Shown here piece by piece: positions 1 to 8,040 of a stretch of 32,839 nt of DNA. Source of the stretch: Candidatus Poribacteria bacterium. GTDB lineage: Bacteria > Poribacteria > WGA-4E > WGA-3G. Position 1 is the stretch's first letter. Each line of letters begins with the position of its first letter. Under the pieces are notes generated by a model. That model saw only the letters and a list, made by a program, of their open reading frames with translations. It did not search any database and had not been told where the DNA came from. The DNA is taken from the NCBI GenBank assembly GCA_022823085.1, contig JAJDXV010000058.1, forward strand, positions 1 through 32,839, in the 5' to 3' direction. The translations under genes were made by a program, and so were the position numbers.

Positions 1-3
1 GCC

Positions 4-134
4 ATTCAATTGTACCTATTCACTTTATATATATGGATACGTCTTCCTCTGTAGGAGCGAGCTGTGCTCGCGATCTTTCCTAAGAACGGGCACATATGTA
101 AAGCAAAACCATGATCCAAATCGTACAATTGAAT
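4..134. repeat. 131-bp MITE-like element, copy 1
   Basis: The element is bounded by perfect 12-bp terminal inverted repeats, ATTCAATTGTAC (4-15) and GTACAATTGAAT (123-134). An internal perfect hairpin (GCGAGC/GCTCGC, 57-71) lies in the middle. A second copy at 9871-10001 differs at only two positions inside the element. There is no coding capacity, so any movement would need a transposase in trans. Together the two copies bracket the defence-like island. Confidence 0.8.
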
Positions 135-160
135 ACCCCTGCAAGAAAACAATATCGCGC

Positions 161-189
161 TTGCCTTAAAACTGGAAATCTGTTATACT
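161..189 (+). promoter_or_regulatory. Predicted sigma-70-type promoter of the DUF499 gene
   Basis: A TTGCCT -35 (161-166) and a TATACT -10 (184-189) are separated by 17 bp. The predicted start falls near 196, about 28 bp before the GTG start codon, with GGAG (210-214) as ribosome-binding site. The promoter lies between the MITE-like element and the gene, so the element does not interrupt it. Confidence 0.55.
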
Positions 190-223
190 GCTCGGAAAAT
201 TACGGAAACGGAGTCCGGAAAAC

Positions 224-3200
224 GTGAATTCGCCCAACCGTCCACACCAAGACGCACTTTACCAAGCCCTCAATATCTACTGTGATACCATGCGTCCGTT
301 TATTCTTAGAAACCTAAAAACGGTGCAAGGCTTATCACCAGAAGATCAATTTCAAAATGAAGCGGATATAGACTTTGGTGACTTTCCACACCTCTTCAGA
401 AAGTACTGGCACGATGTTTTTAAACATCGCTTTGACCCAGATCGGGATGTTCGCAGCGCTGTTGGTATAATAACTGAAGCGCGGAATAACACTTTTCACA
501 CTGAAACAGAAGACCTCGCGTTAGGATATGCTTTAGCTCGGCTCCATGAAATCGCAGACATGCTCGGACAAATCAATGCCCCAGAACAGAAAGGTGAAGT
601 TGAAACGATCCGAGACAGGTTATTAACCAGTGCAACATCTACCTCCGAAACCAAACCAAAACTCCCACGTAGAAAGGCTGCAGACCTAAAATCATGGCGT
701 GATGTTATACGTCCTAATACCGATGTCATTCAAGGGACTTTCCGAAAGTCAGAATTCGCCGCGGACCTTCAAGAAGTCTTTGAAGGTAGAGCTAAAACAC
801 CTGAATACGGCGAAACCGAAATCTTCTTCAATCAGACATACATCACCCCCGGACTCCGTCAATTGTTAGTCAACACCTTGAAACGCCTCGGCGGTAAAGA
901 TGGCGATCCTGTTATCCAACTCAAAACCGGCTTCGGAGGCGGGAAAACCCATAGTCTCATCGCGCTTTATCACCTCGTTACGGGAATTAATATCCTCAGA
1001 GAACTTCCAGCAGAAAATAAATATACGCGACTCCGTGCAGAAATTGAAGACATCCTAAACGAAGCAGGCTGCGATGCCGACACACTCCTCAAGGCTAACG
1101 TTTCTGTTCTTGTCGGTACCTATCTTTCAACCACCGATGCAGATGAAACCCAACAAGGTGACCCGCTCAATACACTCTGGGGAAAAATGGCGGACCAACT
1201 CGGCGGACAGGATGCCTATAATATCATACGGCAAGCTGCACTTGAACGCTCCGCTCCGGGTGGAAACCAGTTGGATGCCCTGTTTCAACACGTCGGCCCC
1301 TCTGTCATTCTAATGGATGAACTCGTCGCTTACGTCCGTAACGTACAAGGTGTTACGCAAGAGAGCATTTATACCTTTTTTCAAGCCGTTACCGAGTCTG
1401 TAAAAAGAACCAAAAATGTTACACTCGTCGCAACGCTGCCAGAGGGACAAATCCAAGCGGGTGGCGAAGGCGGCATGACTGTTCTTGATACCCTTGAGTC
1501 TATTCTGGAAAGGGTGGACGCTGTCTCAATACCTTTAGAAGTGGATAACGCATTCGAGGTGGTGCGTAGGCGGTTGTTTAGTAGTATGACTGACGATGAA
1601 CAGACAGAACGCGACTTGACATGCGAAGCCTTCCGAAGGATGTATCAGAACTCGCGCAGTGAATATCCGAATAATGTTAGCGATCAACACTACCTGCAAC
1701 GAATGAAAGACTGCTACCCAATCCATCCCGAAATATTCGACCGACTCTTTGAGGATTGGGCAGTTATGCCCGGATTTCAACGCACCCGCGGCGTACTACG
1801 CATCATGGCGACTTGCATTTCCCGCCTCTACCAAGAACAGGATCCATCCCTCTTGATAATGCCCGCAAACCTTACGCTTGATGATCCCGCACTCGCCGAT
1901 GAATTCACAAGACTGCTCGCGAAGTCCGGTGGGAATTGGGACCCCGTCGTAAAAGAAGTGGACAGCCACGGTTCCCGGACCGACCAGATTGATCAAAGTT
2001 CTCAAAGTTTCATTGAAGTGGGGAGCGCAGCGCGACGAGTCGCCCGCACCGTTTTCCTTGGTAGTGCAACAGGCCGCGCCGTCAAAGGTGTTACGATCCG
2101 TCAGGTTCACCTCGGAGTTGTCGAACCCGGGCAAGGCGTTGCAGTCTACAATGACGCACTCAGCAGAATGACAGGAAACCTCTATTTTCTTTATAATCTT
2201 GATGATAGATACTATTTCCATACGCAAGAAAATTTGAACAAGGTCGCCATAGATCGCGCAGCAGCGTACACCGAAGACGATATCCATAGTGAGATTGTTT
2301 CTCGATTGCAAAGGGCGATCGGACGCGATTCGAGCGTTCAAATCTGCCCAACATCTCCTGATCTCGTAAAGGATTCGGAGACGGTTCAGTATGTTATTCT
2401 TCCGCCACAGGCATCTCTACCCAGCCGCGAAAAAGAGACCGATATAGCAAGCGAGACAGCACGCAAAATTCTCAAATACAGCGGAGAGGGTGAGAAGCAA
2501 CGTACCTTCAGAAACACGCTCCTCTTCATTGCAGCACGGCGAGACGACATCCGAGAACTCAGAAACCTCATTAAAAACTACCTCGCGTGGAACTCTATTA
2601 TGAACGGAGATATCCTACACGGCGCACTCACCCCCCTTGAAGGTGAAAGGTTAGATCAGACGAAAGACAATCTCGAAGCTGCTGAAGACGCGGTAACAAA
2701 CGCCTTGTTCAAGGCATATCGATGGGCACTCACACCTTACCAAACAGACGAACGCGAGGCCACCTACAACTTCTCTATCGCTGAGACAAGACCCGAAGAT
2801 GGCAGAATTATGAAGCGTCTCCGAGACAAATTTGTTGACGACGATTCAATTGTTACAGAAATTGCCCCAGATATCTTCGCTGCAAAACTGCAACAATACG
2901 TCTGGAGTAGCGATACCTATCAAGACCACATTGAAATAGAACGTCTCTGGGAACTCATGGCGCAAAACGTCTACATGCCACGATTGAAAGATCGGAACGT
3001 CTTAGCGACGTGCATTAGAGCCGGAGTCGAAGCAGGCATCTTTGGATACGCCAGCGCGTATCAGGAGGGCGACTACCGCAACGTCCGTTTTGAAGAACAA
3101 GTCGGTGGTCTCCGTATAGAAAAGGGTAACACTGCTGTCCTCATAACACCTGAACGAGCAAAATTACGGAAGAAAGAAAGAGACGAGCAGCAGAAACCGC

Positions 3201-3514
3201 CGGACACTCCTGAGCCAGCACCAGACACAGGAAAGCAGACAGGAGATGACTCGAATGCCGGTTTGGTCGAACCCCCACAAGCAAAGGGACCCACACACGT
3301 TGTTGTTACGAAGGCACTGCAGTTAGAGCTCTCTTTTAGTAATGAGATTGACAGCATCCAAGACGAGATTGCCCGGACCCTGAAAGCCGACGGTGGGACA
3401 GTGAGAGTCGAAATCATCGTTACCGCCAACAAATCAGACGGCTTTTCGGAAAACACCACCCGCGCAGTGAAGCAAAACAGCGAACACCTCAACGCAGAAT
3501 TCAAAAGTGACTAA
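224..3514 (+). CDS. HEPN-DUF499 AAA+ ATPase (COG1483-like)
   Basis: Large 1096-aa predicted ATPase of the DUF499 family, which is known to co-occur with DUF1156 methylases in defence islands. Residues ~6-125 look like a Swt1-type HEPN domain, with an RNNTFH (R87-H92) R-X4-H motif of the kind that forms RNase active sites in HEPN proteins. The ATPase follows: Walker A GFGGGKT at 236-242 and Walker B VILMDE ending D365-E366. Residues ~1000-1035 are a charged, proline-rich linker before a ~70-residue C-terminal module. The start is GTG, placed by GGAG at 210-214. The DUF1156 methylase follows about 1.7 kb downstream on the same strand, after an intervening Rpn gene. An ATP-driven motor or switch acting with the methylase is inferred; RNase activity of the HEPN part is a prediction from the motif. 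Confidence 0.85.
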   Translation: MNSPNRPHQDALYQALNIYCDTMRPFILRNLKTVQGLSPEDQFQNEADIDFGDFPHLFRKYWHDVFKHRFDPDRDVRSAVGIITEARNNTFHTETEDLALGYALARLHEIADMLGQINAPEQKGEVETIRDRLLTSATSTSETKPKLPRRKAADLKSWRDVIRPNTDVIQGTFRKSEFAADLQEVFEGRAKTPEYGETEIFFNQTYITPGLRQLLVNTLKRLGGKDGDPVIQLKTGFGGGKTHSLIALYHLVTGINILRELPAENKYTRLRAEIEDILNEAGCDADTLLKANVSVLVGTYLSTTDADETQQGDPLNTLWGKMADQLGGQDAYNIIRQAALERSAPGGNQLDALFQHVGPSVILMDELVAYVRNVQGVTQESIYTFFQAVTESVKRTKNVTLVATLPEGQIQAGGEGGMTVLDTLESILERVDAVSIPLEVDNAFEVVRRRLFSSMTDDEQTERDLTCEAFRRMYQNSRSEYPNNVSDQHYLQRMKDCYPIHPEIFDRLFEDWAVMPGFQRTRGVLRIMATCISRLYQEQDPSLLIMPANLTLDDPALADEFTRLLAKSGGNWDPVVKEVDSHGSRTDQIDQSSQSFIEVGSAARRVARTVFLGSATGRAVKGVTIRQVHLGVVEPGQGVAVYNDALSRMTGNLYFLYNLDDRYYFHTQENLNKVAIDRAAAYTEDDIHSEIVSRLQRAIGRDSSVQICPTSPDLVKDSETVQYVILPPQASLPSREKETDIASETARKILKYSGEGEKQRTFRNTLLFIAARRDDIRELRNLIKNYLAWNSIMNGDILHGALTPLEGERLDQTKDNLEAAEDAVTNALFKAYRWALTPYQTDEREATYNFSIAETRPEDGRIMKRLRDKFVDDDSIVTEIAPDIFAAKLQQYVWSSDTYQDHIEIERLWELMAQNVYMPRLKDRNVLATCIRAGVEAGIFGYASAYQEGDYRNVRFEEQVGGLRIEKGNTAVLITPERAKLRKKERDEQQKPPDTPEPAPDTGKQTGDDSNAGLVEPPQAKGPTHVVVTKALQLELSFSNEIDSIQDEIARTLKADGGTVRVEIIVTANKSDGFSENTTRAVKQNSEHLNAEFKSD

Positions 3515-3528
3515 AAAACTGGCGTTTT

Positions 3529-3590
3529 TGTAGCATAGACTGTTAGTCTGTGCCTCCTCTTTGTAGCATAGACTGTTAGTCTGTGCTACC
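3529..3590. repeat. Tandem pair of TAGCATAGACT hairpin repeats
   Basis: Two near-identical ~29-bp units (3529-3557, 3562-3590) each contain AGACT-gtt-AGTCT as a short stem-loop; in the second the outer GTAGCA/TGCTAC arms also pair. They start 15 bp after the DUF499 stop codon and may act as a processing or attenuation signal. A related unit at 9541-9564 has AGGCT/AGCCT instead, a compensatory change that keeps the stem. Confidence 0.7.
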
Positions 3591-3605
3591 TCGCCCTATA
3601 TTTGT

Positions 3606-3635
3606 TTGACATTTTTCGACTGCTTGAAGTATACT
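3606..3635 (+). promoter_or_regulatory. Promoter of Rpn gene A, predicted leaderless
   Basis: TTGACA (3606-3611) and TATACT (3630-3635) are 18 bp apart. The ATG at 3642 is only 6 nt past the -10 box, so the predicted transcript would begin at or next to the start codon. No Shine-Dalgarno could exist on such an mRNA. The second Rpn gene has exactly the same geometry (8543-8579). Confidence 0.65.
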
Positions 3636-3641
3636 ATATCC

Positions 3642-4502
3642 ATGGCACAAGACTACGACAATATCGGAAAAAAATTATGGGCAGACCACGCCGAAGACCT
3701 TTCGCGATTCGTACTGGACGCAGATAACGTTGAAGTGCTGGCAGACCTTGGCACCGAGCAGCAGATTATCGAGCGCGAAACTGACATCATAAAGCAGATC
3801 CGCATCAACGGCCACGAAGCCATTCTCCATGTCGAATTACAACTCCGCGATAGTACAGACACACCGATGTGGGCAAGAAACGCACAATATCAAGGATACC
3901 TCGTCGGCAAATACCAGATGCCGGTCTACTCTAACGTCATCTACTTTCACCCAAGGGCTGGCAGGAACGACCCAGGCGGGTACACCTATAGTTGGGACGA
4001 TTACGAACACACCAATCGCTATAAAGTGATTCGGCTCATTGAGATAGATGGACAAGCGATTTTGGAGACGCAGGCACCCGGAATCCTGCCCTTCACACCG
4101 CTCATGAAACCACCTGCGGGGATGGACCTTGAACGTTGGGTGCAAGCATGCGTTGACGTAACGCGAGCTGCCCCCATCGATCAAGAAACACAAGCGGATT
4201 TACTTTACGGAATCTCTGTCTTTGGTGGGATAGTGTATAATGCTGAATTACTTGAACGACTTATACCGGAGGTACTTATGCAAGAATCTAAAACTTACCA
4301 ACGCCAAATGGAAAGAGCCGCCAGAGAGAATACCATCGAAAACACTCTGGCTTTGCTGGAAGATCAATTCCAGGCAGAGGCAGTGAATGCTTTAACGCCT
4401 GAACTTCGCAGTATAAACGATTTGCAAAAACTCAAGCAATTGCTAGTCGCGGCTGCGAGGGTGCAAAATATTGAAGCCTTTGAGCAGATGCTGCACGAAT
4501 AA
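3642..4502 (+). CDS. Rpn-family PD-(D/E)XK nuclease-like protein, copy A
   Basis: This 286-aa protein belongs by appearance to the Rpn/YhgA-like family (recombination-promoting nucleases related to transposase_31 and cyanobacterial DUF4351-type proteins). The nuclease core is residues ~40-110, with D48 and E65-L66-Q67 in the D...ExQ arrangement this family uses in place of ExK. The start at MAQDYD is chosen because the paralogue at 8579 begins identically and promoter spacing matches; an upstream in-frame TTG at 3606 is part of the -35 box. Residues 1-158 differ from the paralogue at only three positions, while the rest diverges sharply. The family can nick or cleave DNA and promote RecA-independent recombination; activity here is inferred. 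An internal start at 4278 is listed separately. Confidence 0.75.
   Translation: MAQDYDNIGKKLWADHAEDLSRFVLDADNVEVLADLGTEQQIIERETDIIKQIRINGHEAILHVELQLRDSTDTPMWARNAQYQGYLVGKYQMPVYSNVIYFHPRAGRNDPGGYTYSWDDYEHTNRYKVIRLIEIDGQAILETQAPGILPFTPLMKPPAGMDLERWVQACVDVTRAAPIDQETQADLLYGISVFGGIVYNAELLERLIPEVLMQESKTYQRQMERAARENTIENTLALLEDQFQAEAVNALTPELRSINDLQKLKQLLVAAARVQNIEAFEQMLHE
4278..4502 (+). CDS. Possible internal gene inside Rpn copy A (74 aa)
   Basis: Within the Rpn frame, GGAGG (4268-4272) sits 5 nt before ATG (4278), giving a 74-aa product equal to residues 213-286 and lacking the nuclease core. The same signal at the same codon occurs in the paralogue. As I recall, E. coli rpn genes encode a short in-frame C-terminal protein that counteracts the full-length nuclease, so an antagonist is plausible. 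The start signal is visible in the sequence; the function is inferred. Confidence 0.45.
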   Translation: MQESKTYQRQMERAARENTIENTLALLEDQFQAEAVNALTPELRSINDLQKLKQLLVAAARVQNIEAFEQMLHE

Positions 4503-4511
4503 TAGTCAGGA

Positions 4512-4540
4512 GGGCGGTAGGAACGCGGACCGCCCTTATT
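4512..4540 (+). terminator. Rho-independent terminator after Rpn copy A
   Basis: GGGCGGT (4512-4518) pairs with ACCGCCC (4529-4535), followed by TTATT. A very similar stem follows Rpn copy B, so the terminator was duplicated with the gene. Confidence 0.6.
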
Positions 4541-4652
4541 AACACCGTAACGGGACGGGAGAACATCATGTTTGAAGGGAATTGTTTAACAATCCCAATC
4601 CTTTAGGTTTGGGTCCAACCCCGTCAACCCGTGCATTCTTTGATAAAAAGAG

Positions 4653-4681
4653 TTGACTTTTAGCCTAAAATGTTGTATAAT
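4653..4681 (+). promoter_or_regulatory. Predicted strong promoter inside the IS605-like remnant
   Basis: TTGACT (4653-4658) and TATAAT (4676-4681) are 17 bp apart. The transcript would start near 4688, run through the nested hairpin at 4694-4731 and on through the omega-RNA-like segment toward the DUF1156 gene. It may drive an RNA, the methylase, or both. Confidence 0.5.
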
Positions 4682-4856
4682 TATATTACTGCAGTGGCGA
4701 GATATACTACCGTGACACCTGTCACGTCTCTCGCCCGCTCTAAGTAGTATAATGAGATTTGCAGTTGCAGTCATCCATTCAGAGCCTAAAGAAGCCGTAG
4801 TAATGTTGATTACACGTAAAAACAACCTTGATGATACCAGTGAGGTATATCAAGTA

Positions 4857-5082
4857 TCAGGGAATAGCCAACGTTATCAGTTCCCTGTAGAAGCATGATG
4901 TGGTGCGTGCCGCGTCTTTAGTATAGAGACGTGTAGGTTCGGTAAACGGGTCACTCGTCCGAGGACTCATACCGTTCAAGTTCCCTATAAGGAGAACAAA
5001 ACGCTGCCCGAATACTACGTTGGAGTCGGGTCTAATGTTGGATTTACTACCAGCAGAAGCCCACGCCTTTAGGCGTTGGGAG
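4857..5082 (+). ncRNA. Omega-RNA-like segment (IS605 right end)
   Basis: The segment resembles the non-coding 3' region after TnpB genes. It contains a GTTCCC...GGAGAAC hairpin near 4979-4996, then GCCCGA...GTCGGG (about 5005-5030), and ends in the GAAGCCCACGCC-TTTA-GGCGTTGGGAG terminal hairpin (5056-5082). In active elements this RNA guides TnpB, with the guide taken from sequence just past the hairpin (from about 5083). No tnpB is present here, so it would have to act in trans or be a fossil. Recognition is from memory of related elements, without alignment. Confidence 0.45.
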
Positions 5083-5244
5083 TGCATCACGAAATGGAGA
5101 TATTGAACAAAAACCTGCAAAAAGTGTTCATCGCCGCTGCCAGAGTGCCCAACCTTGGAACGCTCAGGCGGGCACATCCGGAACTGCAAAATACTAAAAA
5201 AGTAGAAAGGTCGTCGCCTGCACAGCAGTGAGAACAGCATAAAT

Positions 5245-8040
5245 ATGCCCAATTACCGAAAAAAACTCATTGAAGTCAATATACCGCTCCAAGCCATTAA
5301 CGTAGAGTCCGCAAAAGACGCTTCACTTACACACGGACACCCCTCAACACTGCACCGCTATTGGGCACGCCGCCCGCTCGCCGCATGCCGCGCTGTCGTT
5401 TTCGCCAGTATGGTAGACGATCCCTCCGAATGCAAAGACGAATTCCCAACCGAACCCGAACAGAACGCTGAACGCAACCGACTCCACGAAATTATCAAGC
5501 GACTCGTGATATGGCAAAATAGGAACGATGAAAATCTCTTAGCAGAAGCACGTTACGAAATCGCGTATTCTGTCGCACGCAATAACGGGGAAGACCTGAC
5601 CGCATTTCGCACAAGATTCCAGAACGATCCAAAGGCAGTCCTAAAATATCTCCGCGACCACTGTCCCGCTGTCTACGATCCGTTTTGCGGTGGCGGCTCT
5701 ATTCCGCTTGAGGCACAACGCTTAGGCTTACGTGCCCGCGCCTCCGACCTGAATCCACTGCCTGTCCTCCTCAACAAAGCGATGATTGAATTGCCACCGA
5801 AATTTCATGACCAGAATCCCGTCAATCCTGATGCCGATCCGCTCGGAATGTTTACTGGCACAGGGCGAAATAGAACGCGTACCCCGTGGAAAGGTACTGC
5901 AGGCCTGGCAGCCGACATCCGCTACTACGGGGCATGGATGCGTGAAGAAGCACACAAACGCATCGGACATCTCTATCCGAAAGCACAATTGCCAGACGGT
6001 ACTTCTGCCACCGTAGTCGCATGGCTCTGGGCGCACACGGTACCGTGTATCAACCCCGCTTGTGGGCTCCAAATGCCCTTGATAACAACTTTCCAGTTAT
6101 CGAAAAAGAAGGGAAACGAGCATTGGATTAAACCGGTTGTTGATAAGGAATCAAACACAATTTCGTGGGTTGTGCAAACCCATAATGAAGGAGTCCCAAA
6201 GCCTACTGTCAACCGTTCTGGAGCATACTGTTGCGGATGCGGGACTGCTGTCAAGCTAGATTATGTTCGAGAACAATCAAGAGCAGATAAAATGGGAGAA
6301 GTAATGACAGCAGTGGTGACGGAAAGTGAAAATGGTAAACTATTCTTGGCCCCAATTGATGCCTATATTCGAGCAGCAAGGCAGGCTAAATCAAATTGGC
6401 GCCCAAGGCAAGCAATAATAAAAACCCCCAAAGTGAGTGGATTAGTTTATGGAATGACTCATTGGCACGAACTTTTTACAGAACGACAACTCGCTGCCTT
6501 AACTACCTTCAGTGATTTGTTATCTGTAGTTCACAACTGTATCAGACAAGATGGAGCGAAGGTTGAATATGCCGACACTGTTTGCACCTATCTTGCTCTA
6601 GCTATCGGTAGAACAGCTGAAACCAGTTGTAAGTCCTCTTGGTGGGAAAACTCCACTCCCTATCTTGCTCCAGTTTTCACACGGCAGGCAATCCAAATGA
6701 CCTGGGCTTTTGCGGAAGCCAATCCATTCTCTACCTCAACACAGAACTGGAGGGCACAGGTTGAGTGGATTGCAAAGGTTATTGAGAGTTTACCGACTTC
6801 AGCGAACAACGGTGAAGTATATCAGGCGGATGTAACTACCACAAAGTATGCAGTTGATAGACCTATTATTATTACTGACCCGCCCTACTATGACAATATA
6901 CAATACGCTGACCTCTCCGACTTCTTCTATGTTTGGTTCCGCCCATTGCTCCGTGGCAGTTATCCAGAACTTTTCGCAGGTATCATGACCCCAAGAGACC
7001 AAGAAATAGTTGCTGCGCCTCGGTTTGAAAACCCAGCACAACACTTTGAGTACCTGTTAGGTAAGGCATTGATGCGAATGAGGCAGCACTGCTCCAACAG
7101 GTTTCCCACATCTATCTTCTACGCTTACAAGCAGCAGGAAAAGGAACATGGCCGTATAACTTCCACTGGATGGGAGACGATGCTGACGGCAGTCGTGAAC
7201 GCAGGCTTTAAAATAATCGGTACATGGCCGATGCGTACAGAACAACCAAAAGGACAAAAGACAGGTAAAAATGTACTTGCCTCGTCTGTTGTCCTTGTTT
7301 GCCACCCATGCCCTAAAGATGCCCCGGCTATAACCCGCAACGAATTTCTACAGGATCTGAAGAAGGAGATGCCTTCCGCACTTGAGCGACTCACGCGTAT
7401 TGCAAATATCAGACCCGTTGATCTCGCACAAGCCGCCATTGGTCCAGGAATGGAGATCTACTCCAGCTATAGCAAAGTAACGCGAATCAGCGGGGAAATT
7501 GTGCCCATACGCGAGGTGCTCATGCACATCAACAATGAAATCACTGCGTATCACGAAAAAGAGACAGGTGAACTCGATCCAGAGAGCCAGTTCTGTTTAA
7601 CGTGGCTGCAGCAGCACGGCTATATAGAAGGTAATTTCGGTGACGCTGAGGGACTTTCAAAAGCGAAGGATATAGACCTCGCTGCTATGCACGACAAACT
7701 CCTGCTTTCGGCACGCGGCAAGGTTCGACTCCTGAAACCAGAAGAATACGCCGAGCGCGACAACAGCGAAAATATGACTGCATGGGAAGGCTGCCTACGG
7801 ATGGTGTGGCATCTGTCCGGTGTAGAGAAAAGCGGCGGCATTTCTGGGTGTACTGCCGTTGCGCGTGCCATGCGCGACTATGAATCTGCGAAGCGTCTTG
7901 CAGGCATATTGTATACCTACTACGAGCGTCGTGGCGATGCAGAGAGTGCAGCAAACTACAATAACCTCGTGACCCAGTGGCAATATATCTTGCAATCAAT
8001 GGGTTCCCCGGAACAGATGAAGATAGATGCTACGTCTTAA
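5245..8040 (+). CDS. DUF1156 adenine-specific DNA methylase with Zn ribbon (COG1743-like)
   Basis: This 931-aa predicted N6-adenine DNA methyltransferase starts with a DUF1156 domain (residues ~1-70; motif STLHRYWARRPLAACR). The SAM-binding motif DPFCGGGS is at 145-152 and the catalytic DPPY at 545-548, so the order is SAM motif then catalytic motif with a long insert. The insert holds cysteine pairs (CINPAC and CCGC) that form a likely Zn ribbon near residues 268-335. This family is the usual partner of DUF499 ATPases in defence islands. The stop codon lies inside the start region of the GIY-YIG gene, which indicates translational coupling. It probably modifies host DNA so that a partner nuclease spares it. 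The start ATG has only a weak upstream GTGAGA; an upstream promoter at 4653 may serve it. Confidence 0.88.
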   Translation: MPNYRKKLIEVNIPLQAINVESAKDASLTHGHPSTLHRYWARRPLAACRAVVFASMVDDPSECKDEFPTEPEQNAERNRLHEIIKRLVIWQNRNDENLLAEARYEIAYSVARNNGEDLTAFRTRFQNDPKAVLKYLRDHCPAVYDPFCGGGSIPLEAQRLGLRARASDLNPLPVLLNKAMIELPPKFHDQNPVNPDADPLGMFTGTGRNRTRTPWKGTAGLAADIRYYGAWMREEAHKRIGHLYPKAQLPDGTSATVVAWLWAHTVPCINPACGLQMPLITTFQLSKKKGNEHWIKPVVDKESNTISWVVQTHNEGVPKPTVNRSGAYCCGCGTAVKLDYVREQSRADKMGEVMTAVVTESENGKLFLAPIDAYIRAARQAKSNWRPRQAIIKTPKVSGLVYGMTHWHELFTERQLAALTTFSDLLSVVHNCIRQDGAKVEYADTVCTYLALAIGRTAETSCKSSWWENSTPYLAPVFTRQAIQMTWAFAEANPFSTSTQNWRAQVEWIAKVIESLPTSANNGEVYQADVTTTKYAVDRPIIITDPPYYDNIQYADLSDFFYVWFRPLLRGSYPELFAGIMTPRDQEIVAAPRFENPAQHFEYLLGKALMRMRQHCSNRFPTSIFYAYKQQEKEHGRITSTGWETMLTAVVNAGFKIIGTWPMRTEQPKGQKTGKNVLASSVVLVCHPCPKDAPAITRNEFLQDLKKEMPSALERLTRIANIRPVDLAQAAIGPGMEIYSSYSKVTRISGEIVPIREVLMHINNEITAYHEKETGELDPESQFCLTWLQQHGYIEGNFGDAEGLSKAKDIDLAAMHDKLLLSARGKVRLLKPEEYAERDNSENMTAWEGCLRMVWHLSGVEKSGGISGCTAVARAMRDYESAKRLAGILYTYYERRGDAESAANYNNLVTQWQYILQSMGSPEQMKIDATS

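Larger units (their letters stand above)
4591..5082 (+). mobile_element. IS200/IS605-like remnant without transposase genes
   Basis: The 742-bp gap between Rpn A and the methylase holds no convincing gene. It is bounded by two hairpins of the kind found at the ends of IS200/IS605 elements: CCCAA...CTTTAG...TTGGG at 4593-4613, and GAAGCCC...CTTTAG...GGGAG at 5056-5082. No TnpA or TnpB reading frame remains. A 48-codon ORF (ATG 4752, TGA 4896) is visible but has no ribosome-binding site and no recognised family. Further structure lies at 4694-4731, where GGCGAGA and TCTCGCC enclose a GTGAC/GTCAC hairpin. The element is likely non-autonomous or decayed. Confidence 0.5.

Noticed and set aside
1796..2341. 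181-aa minus-strand ORF inside the DUF499 gene
   Set aside because: Fully antisense to a well-supported gene, low-complexity-free but without family motifs or a ribosome-binding site.
3529..3590. CRISPR-like tandem repeats
   Set aside because: Only two units with a 4-bp gap and no spacers; no cas genes anywhere in the window.
3606..3641. TTG start extending Rpn copy A by 12 residues
   Set aside because: The TTG is part of a good -35 box and the paralogue is not conserved there; both proteins align from MAQDYD.
4857..5252. 131-aa minus-strand ORF upstream of the methylase
   Set aside because: Antisense to the omega-RNA-like segment; such frames arise from the structured IS605 end and show no domain.
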